Below the pieces are notes generated by a model that did not search any database, was not told the DNA's origin, and saw only the letters and a program-made list of their open reading frames with translations. From Mimachlamys varia (lineage: Eukaryota > Mollusca > Bivalvia > Pectinida > Pectinidae), in assembly GCA_947623455.1 (NCBI GenBank), contig OX392543.1, forward strand, positions 22,876,757-22,940,756: a DNA stretch of 64,000 nt, given 5' to 3'. Shown in pieces: positions 55,601 to 64,000 of this stretch (position 1 is the stretch's first letter; each line of letters opens with the position of its first letter). The translations under genes were made by a program, and so were the position numbers.

Positions 55601-58600
55601 GCTGGGTACATGGCATTGGGTTGCGAATTGATGGACTCCTGTGGTCGGACTGCTGTTGAAATCTCCACAAAAAATGATTGCCAAATCTACTCCCTATAAA
55701 AAATGTGATTTATATGTAAGTAAAAAATTGATATTTTATAGTAATAATTCAGGAAAAAATATCAGAACAAAAATGATAATAAAATTCTTCAACAAGTAAA
55801 AAAGATTAATAGAATACTTCAGCCGTTCATAAATGAAATGAGAATATATCAACTAATACAGCATGGCTATTTAAGGCCAAATCTACGTAACTTCAGGTTC
55901 ATGATTCAAAAAAAATTCTTAAAAAAAATCCAGTTGATAACCATGCAAAAATAAGTCTAAAACAAAGCAAACCTGACCGGTAACTAACGAGAAACTCTTC
56001 AAAAAAAAAATGCAAAAAATTGAAAATAATTCAGGTGTGGCCCACTTCAACAACAAACCGAATGTAGAAGACAGCTCAAAATGGATGCGTGTTTACAAAT
56101 ACCATGTTTCAACTGCTGTACCGGTAACCGCGTAAGAATTTATCTTGAAAATTGCTGATATTAGTTAAACTTAACTAAAGCTATAAATATAATAAGTTAT
56201 TAGGCTTGATCTTTCCTTCAAGTTTTGCCGAAAGTTACGTATATTGGGCCTTTAAGTATCAATTTAAGAATATCCCCATGATGGTTGAAATTTTGTGCCT
56301 TCTACAAAAACCATAAAAAAGTTATTCTTAACTTTGATTTATGAGGAACAACTGATTTGTCTGTATTGAAATACAGTGTATTCCACTTAATATCACCCCA
56401 CTTGATATATCACATATCATGAGTACAACTCATTTTTGTCATAATACATCATACTTAATATTTACTTCATTAAAATGGCACTTTTCGTCCAGATTCTAGT
56501 TTTATTATCCTATCATGATCAAGCGCTCTCTTTGAAACCAATTTTTAGGTGCACCGGGCACTAAATACTGTGAATACGATAGCTGCTTGACATAACTGGT
56601 CTTTCTCACCTGTTCCTTGTATGTTGCTCTGAGCTGCTCCAAGTGTTTAATACACAGGATACTCTGTAGAAGTCTAACGGCGGTGGCGTCGGGTCGGAAG
56701 TACAGGTGGGTATTGGCCACACATAGCACCTGACTAGGATCTTCAGAGCTCCTCAGCACAATGGTCTGATACATAGCAGTTTGAAATTATAAAATGCTGG
56801 ATTTCACCAAAAATGTCTCAATCTGATTTAAATCATATCTTGATCTCCGCTCCATTCCATAAACTTTTCAGTTCTGCGTCAAAATCTGAGGACATCCCAT
56901 AGGGGTCACATTCAAATGACCTTTGTCGCCTCTTTTCTTAACACTAAAGTAATTTTCCAATGACCTGTCATCTTGTAGCAAATCATTTTGTCACATTATT
57001 CCACATTACCTTTTTGTTCACGTAGTAGTAATTTGATTGGCTTATTCAAAAGGTCATCTGAACGTAACCCCCTATGGGATGTCCTCAGATCTTGACACAG
57101 CAGAAGGAAGCTTACGGAATGGATGCATTTGAACTTCAAAGGTTAGAGTTTTCATTTTGAAATTTCTAGGGGTGTTTGAGTTCATAATACAGTGTTCTTT
57201 AAAATTGCTTTATTTATTTTATCCCCACTGTACACTTCGATTTTAGCCAAAAAGGGGGATAAAAATATCTGAAGTGGAAAATATTGCCTGGTACATGTAT
57301 AAATATAATTGTTGCTATGATATTTAAGGATTTACCTTTTATTTTGATTAGTTAATGACATCATAAACCCAAACGAACAAGAGGTAAATTATGTTCAGGT
57401 TAAAACCAACTGCTCAATTGGATTTATGATCTCATAAACTAAACTAAATCAGAGGTTAATTCTTATATTTACAGTATTTTTCTGTTAATGGTTCATAAAT
57501 TTTCTGTTCAATTTAGCCCCATCTGTCAACATATATTTAATTTCAAAACTTACAAAAGTGAAATGGTTCAATAAATGTAACAGCATAAAGTTTGCATAAG
57601 CCGTAGCTTGCTCCTCCTATGTCATCTGTTGATGACGTCGTACAATTGTGATTCGAAATGGGATAATTTGCATAGCTCTGCCTATATATATTGTTGCCAA
57701 CGTCATAGAATTTTGGCATGTTCTCAAGTATAGTTATTGGAAAATAACTCTAGTTTGCAGTACACCAGTTATCGAGTGAATGTCAGTGTAGACTGTAAAT
57801 AGTTTATTTTGAAAGCAGAGTGTATGAAGTTGGTTCAAGACTCTACAAAAAAAACACAAAAGAAAATTACATGAATAATAATTATCATGATGCTTTTTTG
57901 CATATATAAATTATTAATACACCTCTCAGGAGTTGTTAAAAAGTCTTTTCGATTAAAACTTCTTCAAAAAGATTAATTCAAAATCTGTAGCTGTATCTTG
58001 TTAAGCTATGAAAATGAAAACAATATATTTGTTGACTATATATGGCAAATGGACCCAAGTCTATCAATATAGTTAAGAAGTTTAAGTACAAACCTGAAGC
58101 ACAGCTCCATGGCCCTCTATCAATGTTTTAAACGCTGCATCTATGCTGATCTTCTCAGCGATATCAGCATATGCTGGGTTATCCTTCAGCTGGTCAGACA
58201 GCAAAATGCTGTGATCTGCTACAAAGCTGTCAAGGAAATTATATAATTATAAATAAAATTTATCTAAAGGACAGAAAATTGCCTTCTGTTATAAAGGGCT
58301 AGGCGGTTTTACCGGTATACATTGGTATAAAGTTGTGATGGTACAGTGTAAGTACCGTACGTGGTACATTAGTCCTGTTCTGTTTTTTGGGGGACTTTAA
58401 TTTAACTTATCAATAAACTATTTGTTACATAGACAAGTGGAATTCCAATATGGTTTAATTATAATTTCCTTTAAACTTGCTGACAACTAGGACAGACATA
58501 GTTCCACTTAAACAATATTAGAGGACAACACAACAAGAAACTTAGGTCAGGCCTCTTGTTGATTGGCTTCAGAACAAAAACAGTCAGAGACCTTTAGCTA

Positions 58601-61600
58601 CCTCAAACATTCAATCAAGGTGGTATACCGTGATACATTTAAGCAATGAATGTTTTAGCAAATGTTGTTACAGTCCTATAACACACATTGCCATTGATGA
58701 CAAACTAAATAAAGCCCGTTAGGGCTTTATGTAAGTTTGTCAGCAATAGTAATGTGTGTTATAGGACTGTAACAATATTTGCTAAAATGTTCATTACTTA
58801 TATTTACATTTCTATAGAATCATTGTGCTTTATTTAGTTTCTTCGGGCCGATTCTGAACAGCAAATCAAGTGAAGACAACCATGAAATTGATGACGTCAC
58901 AATAGAGATTGATGACGTCACAATACCAATTGCTGTTATAGTCTGAGGCACTGGGTGTTATAGGCGTATGGCAGCAACTGCCTCTTAGCATTGTGTCAAT
59001 GGAAAATAACAGAGCAAATGTAAATATACCGCAGTGTTTGCCTAAATACCATGATATACAATGCATGGTACAGTACTTTTGATTTTGCGGTACCCAGCTT
59101 TTATATGCCATATTAAATATTATTGTATATGAGCAGGAACATGGATAAAATGTTCTTATTTTATACATTAATTTCTTGTTTTTCAGAAGTGTTTAAATAT
59201 CAATGTTAGAATTTCTGCAACAATAAAAAATGTTGTAAATCTTACACTTATAATTCTATGTTTAAAACTTATTTCATTTGATGTTCAAATGTATATAAAA
59301 CATGAATGCCGCCTCTGATGCTTTCGAGTTCTATATATAACCCTTCGACCTTGGCCTTTGAACCCTGAAACACAGTGATATCTGAGGTAAACTCATGATC
59401 TTACATGCACTTTGTTTAAATGTTTGATGAGAATATCTAAAAAGAAAGAATGAAGTTGCATTGAATCAAGATGAGACAGACAAGACAGGATGGACATAGG
59501 CAACAGTATATGTCCTCTCCCAGTTTAATTTTATAGCGAGGCATGCAAATTAAAATTGTAACAAAAAACATAAAATAACACCTTTGAATTTAAATGTTTT
59601 AAAAAAGGTTGTGAAGCCTGTAGATTGAACTATTTATAAAAGGTCAAATTTCAGTTCCTGTACAGAAAAAATGTCAAACATATTTAAAACTATTAATTCA
59701 TTTACCCCTGAAGACACATTTGAACTCTTCCAATTCAAAGGTTGGAACAAGTCATTATAAACTTTACAGGGGCGAGTGAATTCATTTTTAATACACACAT
59801 ACCTGTTAACCCTCCCTAATTACGAGGGAGACTCCCTCATTTTGACCATAATTTACCAATCTCCCTCGAAAAGTCCAATCTCACACAAACTCATAATCTA
59901 CATCTTGTGGTCAAATGATATCCTAGTTAATGCAGGGTATGTGTAATGACCATAACAGGTGTGTCTGGATCAAATGAATACCTTTTGAAGTTGTTTTGAT
60001 ACATAAAAAGGTAAAAACAAATTGAGTAATGCAGTTTTAGACATATTTCACACACTTTCTCCCTCATTGGAAATATGGAATGAGGGAGATCTCCCTCATT
60101 AGAGGTTTCAGAGGTTAACACCTATGTACACACCTGAATTTGGACTTCCTGAAGAAAATGGCTTCTCCCTCCGGAGCATTAGGTCCTTTCCATTGGGACA
60201 TCCCGCTGAATCCCATCGAGTCTAATGCCGGTTCGAGAAAGGTTTTAAACCCTTTCCTGTCTACCTCTTGCAGACACATTATATCACTGTTGTAGCCTGT
60301 CCAATCAAACAAATCTGATTAACTCTTAAACAAATCTTACTATTACTAACTCTAAAACAAATCATACAATTACCAACTCTCAATTAGTGTCATTGAAGTG
60401 GCAAAAAATTATTTCAAAAAAGTAAACAAGAATTCCCCGGAAGTGGATGTGTCGCCTGCGCAGCAAGTTGGGAGATACTGAAGTAACTGCACTCAAACAG
60501 ATTTTTTATTTATAGCAACAGTGACCTTGACCTTTGACCCTGAATAGCAATCTCAAGCAAGCATTTTTGGTAATGATGCATTGTAAGAACTTTGAGTTTA
60601 ATTGGCACAAGGAAACTCAAGTTATCGCACGGAAATAGATTTTCTATTTATAGCAACAGTGACCTTGACCTTTGACCCTGAAAAGCAATCCCAAGCAAGC
60701 ACTTTTGGTAAGGAAGTACTCTATGAAGTTAGAGTTTGATTGGCCCAAGGAAACTCAAGTTATCGCACAGAAACCGATTTTCTATTTATAGCAAGTGACC
60801 TTGATCTTTGACCCTGAAAAGCAATCCCAAGCGAGCACTTTCAGTAAGGAAGTACTCTATGAAGTTAGAGTTTGATTGGCCCAAGGAAACTCAAGTTATC
60901 GCACGGAAACCGATTTTCTATTTATAGCAACAGTGACCTTGACCTTTGACCCTGAAAAGCAATTTTTAGTGAGCACTTTTAGTAAGGTAGCACTGTATGA
61001 AGTTTGAGTTTGATCGGCCCAAGGAAAGTCAAGTTATCGCACGGAAACTGTTGGTGCAGACGCTGAGGCCGCCGCCGCCGAAGACATAGTGATCCCTATA
61101 TGTCGCCTTTTCAGGCGACACAAAAAAGTAGCTAAAAATTATCGCAATTGGAAATTGACAAACAATAACAAATGATTTGTGATCCACCACTCCTTATATA
61201 TATAACTTTATGGTAGCTCGTTGGGGTGTATCTGCGAGTGGATTTGATAAAGCTCCTTACAAATCAACAACAGAGTATTCAATGTGACCCTCAAAAATAT
61301 ATATTTCATTGGGGTGTCAAATGTGACAGAACAAGAGAAATGCACGGCCGGGCTGGGGTTCGAACCCAGGACCTTTGAAATTTTAGCAGAATGCTTAACC
61401 AATTGAGCTATCTGGTCACCAACGATCAACCAGGTCTAGATCCACTACATCTACATATTCTGATAAATAAGGTGAATTACCATATATTTCCTTTAGGAGC
61501 AGTGGTTTCCTGTAGTCCCCCTTGAGGGCATAGGGTGCACAGTAGGAGTAGAGAATGTCTCTGGTGTAGTCCGTATCAGCGTAGAAGTCAGCCAGAATGT

Positions 61601-63952
61601 TATAACTCATCACCCGTATACTGTGGAAACAAACAATTTTAAAAATTATATGGTATTGAAATACAACATTTGATATAATTATAAGCTCCCTATCTTACTA
61701 AAATAAGCCATAGAGCTTTAATTATAATACAGATATACCATATTTCTCCAGCAATAAGCCCATGCTCGGTAATAAGCCCACCACCCACTTCTGACCTCCC
61801 CCTACGCACTGGGGTGTCTGGTAATAAGCCTACCCCCTACTTTTGGGCAATACACAATATCATTTAATTGCAATAATATAAAATATATTTAATTATCAAC
61901 ACAATTTTGAGATCTTCTCAGGAGCTACCTTTCATTCCATCTTTTGAGCCCTCTAGTGACAGAAAGCAAGGGATACAACTTACAGTTAGTTTCAATCCAT
62001 TGGTCATAATTATATAATGGGACAGGTATTTCACTTGTAGATATATCCTAGCTATACATGTATCAACAATTTCACTTCATGAAAGTTCTGTAGATGATAT
62101 AATAATGATCATGTTGTGTACGTGACATATGCATTCATACATGGAACAAAACCATTAAGAGTAGCAAACTCTTTTGATACATATATACATGTACATTATA
62201 AAGATTGATTGTTACTTCTAATGCTAAAAAGCCTTTAAAGGGGCATCCAGCACAAACTTTTTTCATCTTTTTTTTTCTGAACCCTTCATACACAATACTA
62301 AGAGGGCAGGGTATTCTTATGGACTATGAAAATCAGATTCTGCTTATGTATTCATAAAAATCAATAATTTCAAGATATCTACCTGTCTGACCAGAAAATT
62401 TTGCTCCATCAGAGCCTGGAGTTTCCACCTAGATGTACAAACACATGCATTGCAAGCACTATTTCTATTGTAAATAAACTCCATTGATGGATTTCAAAAT
62501 ATCTTTTGAAATAAACAAATGACTATATATACATCAGAATTAAAGCTATATACTGTGCATACATTTCATAACAATGATGACAGGTTGCTTTGCCATAAAT
62601 CCTGTTTGTCCATGCCACTTGGTTGTGTACATGTACTTATTAATACAGTTGCTCACCATGAACATTATTTTCACATGAAAACCATTCAAACTTTTTTTTC
62701 ATTGGATTTAATTATCAGTTGTGTACGGTGTCAACCAGCTAGCTAGTTCTTCATACAATTTGAAATATATATATATTTTTATTACTTCAAGGTAAAAAAA
62801 TCTTTGAAGGCTATAGCTTGGAAAAGTGGTATTGGACAAAACAACCTGGACCCCATCCTTGATATCCAGGCGTTACGCTCACTTACGCTCACTACATCCC
62901 TGGAATATGTCATGGAAAAATAGAAGGCTCTGTGTGGGCCACCATGTTGATGATGAGGCAAGACAATTGGTTCAACCCTTTAATGTACATCAAAAGAGTA
63001 TCATAGGTCACATAAAATAACGATAAAATTTGACAGGCTTTGGAGTAGGTTAGGCTCCGATATAATCTTTACAGCTCCTTTGTAATCTTCAAAGAACAGG
63101 CATGCTGCCTAGCGATTGGACAGATTTTTTTACCTGACCATGCATTCAGTTTTGCCATGACATATTGTAGATAGCGTAGGTGATCGTAACCCCTGGATGT
63201 AAAGGATGCTAGACCCTAAAACTACTTTACCAGTTTGAGTCTGTGACTGAATCTGTAAATAAATGTCTGGTTTCAAAAGGACAAATTCCTGGCCCTGGGG
63301 CAATAGGATGCTTCATCGTCGCAAACTCTTCAATCCCCGATATGTCTCCTCTTCGAGGAATGCACTTGAGCATGAGTGTCCATCCGACATCATCAACAGT
63401 GGTTGTGTAGACACATTCTCGACTAACTTCTACACAGTCACTGAAGTTTATTTTATTCTTACTGTTATTACCGTTCCCATCATCTGTTTTTAAGTTAAAT
63501 CTACCCCACACAAATTCGGTGTCATTCATATCAAGGAATTCTCCATCAATCAGTGGAAAAACTGGGAATCCAGCCATTGTAGTTTCAGGAATTGACAATT
63601 TTACAATTAATGGCGCGTTGACAATAACTGGAAGTTTGAAATCGTCAATTTTCAAAATACTACCATCAACCATTGAGTCTCGGATGATCGTTTCCTCTTT
63701 GAAGTCGATTCCATTTAGAGAAATGGATATAGGCGGTACACTTGGCTCCTGTTCTGCTGCTCCGCCTTTTTTCTTCTTTTTTAGACATTTCTTTTCGATA
63801 CCAGATTTCAATCGTTCAATGAATTCGCCCACTGTTTCATCAAGTCGACGATCGAAATTAAAATCTCGAATCGCTTTAGACTGAATGCCATACTGAAATG
63901 AAATTTTTAACCTTTCGTCATCAGGAAGTAATCGAACATAGCAATGAGCCAT
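52377..63952 (-). CDS. 2',5'-phosphodiesterase 12, 7 exons, 575 aa
   Basis: Coding exons, in order: 63952-63231, 61620-61481, 60296-60134, 58226-58094, 56765-56610, 55693-55576 and 52672-52377. All introns are GT-AG, the phases fit, and 1728 nt give 575 aa plus TAA. Residues 1-240 are the N-terminal region, with a lysine-rich stretch near 55-65. Residues 241-565 are the Mg-dependent endonuclease/exonuclease/phosphatase domain: SYNILAD (246-252), CLQEVDR with E298, ANTH (403-406), CGDFNS with D449 and N451, and PSDH with H555. PDE12 cleaves 2',5'-oligoadenylates and removes poly(A) from mitochondrial RNA. Length is close to that of vertebrate PDE12 (about 610 aa). The frame stays open upstream of the ATG to the window edge, so a mitochondrial presequence may lie outside. 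A poly(A) signal is possible at 51998-52003. Confidence 0.97.
52758..54317. mobile_element. 1.56-kb non-autonomous DNA transposon in PDE12 intron 6
   Basis: The left end is CAGGGCTCACGCTG. The right end, inverted, is CAGGGCTCACCCTG. TTCAT lies directly on both sides (52753-52757 and 54318-54322). The subterminal regions repeat ggctact phrases. No transposase is recognised in the interior. The CAGGG ends resemble hAT elements, but a 5-bp duplication is short for that group. Confidence 0.75.
54480..55125. repeat. tandem repeat of about 155 bp with X-box motifs, four units
   Basis: Each unit has a gtgacctggttaccatggca-like core, then aaaataacctg, acatggtccctaaca and ggtttaggagttgt phrases. X-box-like cores: GTTACCATAGCAACC at 54629, GTTGCCATTGCCAACC at 54781, GTTACTATGGCAACC at 54938 and GTTACCATGGCAACC at 55098. 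It lies in PDE12 intron 6. Confidence 0.85.
55275..55500 (-). mobile_element. tRNA-derived SINE (family S2), minus orientation
   Basis: Read on the minus strand: tggttgggtggtgcattgga (A-box region), gagtttgattcgcc (B box), then gttttctcagggtactcctg. It matches the plus-strand copy at 28499. It lies in PDE12 intron 6. Confidence 0.8.
55576..55693 (-). CDS. PDE12 coding exon 6 (GDFNS motif)
   Basis: The acceptor is attttttatag and the donor is ACTCCAG|gtaagg. It encodes GVDLAIIFCGDFNSSPTTGV through SDWITP. The catalytic Asp and Asn are present. Confidence 0.95.
55875..56251. mobile_element. TTAA-flanked MITE, family A, copy 4
   Basis: The left end has two changes and has lost one A. The right end is intact. 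TTAA is on both sides. It is 377 bp, in PDE12 intron 5. Confidence 0.87.
56610..56765 (-). CDS. PDE12 coding exon 5 (ANTH motif)
   Basis: The acceptor is tgctatgtatcag and the donor is GAACAG|gtgaga. It is exactly 52 codons, phase 0 on both sides, and contains VLCVANTHLYFRPDA. Confidence 0.95.
56850..57130. mobile_element. MITE with about 80-bp terminal repeats in PDE12 intron 4
   Basis: The left arm (ctgaggacatcccatagggg, then aaatgacctttg) pairs with the right arm (aaaggtcatctgaacg, then ccctatgggatgtcctcaga). Arms are about 85% complementary by eye. It is non-coding. Confidence 0.75.
58094..58226 (-). CDS. PDE12 coding exon 4
   Basis: The acceptor is tttccttgacag and the donor is CTTCAG|gtttgt. 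It encodes FVADHSILLSDQLKDNP through EGHGAVLQ, the variable insert region between the catalytic motifs. Confidence 0.93.
58643..58800. mobile_element. foldback element in PDE12 intron 3
   Basis: The left arm (gttacagtcctataacacac, then tgacaaact...ataaagccc) pairs with the right arm (gggctttat...agtttgtcag, then gtgtgttataggactgtaac). The loop is a few bases long. Confidence 0.8.
58892..58920. promoter_or_regulatory. two perfect CRE sites 21 bp apart
   Basis: TGACGTCA at 58892-58899 and 58913-58920, inside a short direct duplication (gattgatgacgtcacaat). It lies in PDE12 intron 3. Any regulatory role is inference. Confidence 0.4.
59799..60126. mobile_element. MITE family G inserted at the exon 3 donor of PDE12
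   Basis: The ends are ATACCTGTTAACC and, inverted, CATAGGTGTTAACC. TACACAC lies on both sides (59792-59798 and 60127-60133). The second copy, read on the minus strand, is gtgtgta, the first seven bases of PDE12 intron 3. A related partial copy is at 51095. Confidence 0.75.
60134..60296 (-). CDS. PDE12 coding exon 3 (CLQEVDR motif)
   Basis: The acceptor is gattggacag and the donor is TTCAG|gtgtgt, a weak donor. It carries the metal-binding Glu, E298. The first seven intron bases are one copy of a transposon's target duplication (see 59799). Confidence 0.96.
60500..61110. repeat. tandem repeat of about 137 bp, four units, in PDE12 intron 2
   Basis: Unit markers (gtgacc) start at 60521, 60659, 60795 and 60933. 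Most units read gtgaccttgacctttgaccc, then tgaaaagcaatcccaagc, ggcccaaggaaactcaagtt and atcgcacggaaac. The array ends in gccgccgccg and a hairpin (gtcgcc-ttttca-ggcgac). Confidence 0.92.
61205..61425 (-). mobile_element. tRNA-derived SINE, minus orientation, in PDE12 introns 1-2 side of exon 2
   Basis: On the minus strand: accagatagctcaattggtt (A box tagctcaattgg) and cctgggttcgaaccccagcc (B box ggttcgaaccc), with a T-arm that pairs well. The putative acceptor stem ggtgacc has no partner, so it is not a functional tRNA gene. It lies in intron 2, about 55 bp downstream of exon 2 in the gene's direction. Confidence 0.7.
61481..61620 (-). CDS. PDE12 coding exon 2 (SYNILAD motif)
   Basis: The acceptor is gtttccacag and the donor is TATG|gtaatt. 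It encodes IRVMSYNILAD through YCAPYALKGDYRKPLLLKEI, the start of the catalytic fold. Confidence 0.97.
61621..62853 (-). other. PDE12 intron 1 stretch
   Basis: It holds a decayed repeat around 61735-61860 (aataagccca phrases) and otherwise AT-rich sequence with no exon-like feature. Confidence 0.5.
62854..63209. mobile_element. MITE family F, copy 2
   Basis: The left end is catccttgatatccagg and the right end is cccctggatgtaaaggatg, with gaatatgtcatgg and ttttgccatgacatatt as inner arms. The interior matches copy 1 at 34876 (gatgatgaggcaagac). It ends 21 bp from the exon 1 donor of PDE12. Confidence 0.75.
63231..63952 (-). CDS. PDE12 coding exon 1
   Basis: It encodes residues 1-240 and two bases of codon 241, ending ACTG|gtaaag. 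The ATG context is strong (agaATGg). It contains the N-terminal domain and ends with the FETRHLFTDSV segment just before the catalytic domain. The 48 bases upstream of ATG are open in frame and contain several Arg codons. Confidence 0.95.
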
Positions 63953-64000
63953 TCTGTTTGACGACCTGCCTACTTGTATGTTGTGAATGTGAAAATATCT

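Noticed and set aside
61335..61425. tRNA gene on the minus strand
   Set aside because: A and B boxes are good and the T arm pairs, but the acceptor stem does not, and the sequence continues into a SINE-like tail.

Overview
Eukaryotic genomic DNA, AT-rich and intron-rich, with GT-AG splice sites, many short inverted-repeat transposons, tRNA-derived SINEs and tandem arrays. The two gene families, the repeat families and the abundance of ACATGTA-type words suggest a lophotrochozoan, most likely a bivalve mollusc. The species cannot be named from the sequence alone. Three genes can be supported. (1) On the minus strand, 52377-63952, a seven-exon PDE12 gene (2',5'-phosphodiesterase 12) encodes 575 aa. 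All splice phases join and all catalytic motifs are present. (2) On the plus strand, 8516-39316, a seven-exon gene encodes a 284-aa type I membrane protein with a six-cysteine Shisa-like (STMC6) ectodomain. Its first intron is 17 kb. (3) On the minus strand, 2343-2462, a 39-codon ORF encodes a single-pass membrane microprotein, probably with a spliced 5' UTR. Layout: 1-4.6 kb holds the microprotein gene and two small transposons. 6.2-7.4 kb is a 25-bp array about 1.1 kb upstream of the Shisa-like start codon. 8.5-39.3 kb is the Shisa-like gene. Its introns hold a 4.3-kb array of 36-bp units (9.8-14.1 kb), an ACGT-core array (14.7 kb), a LINE remnant (26.3-26.8 kb), several MITE families and an array that repeats the exon 5 splice donor (36.4-37.0 kb). 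39.7-52.3 kb has no recognised host gene. It holds a 23-bp minisatellite (42.1-44.2 kb), a cluster of three CRE sites, a reverse-transcriptase remnant and a young perfect palindrome. 52.4-64 kb is PDE12, whose introns carry repeats with RFX X-box-like and nuclear-receptor-like motifs, plus a transposon whose target-site duplication forms a splice donor. The genes do not form a shared pathway. PDE12 is a 2-5A and poly(A)-degrading nuclease, while the Shisa-like protein is probably a membrane adaptor. The unusual content is the repeats, several of which multiply splice-site or transcription-factor motifs inside or near the genes. The long ORFs inside tandem arrays are judged to be by-products of the repeat units.
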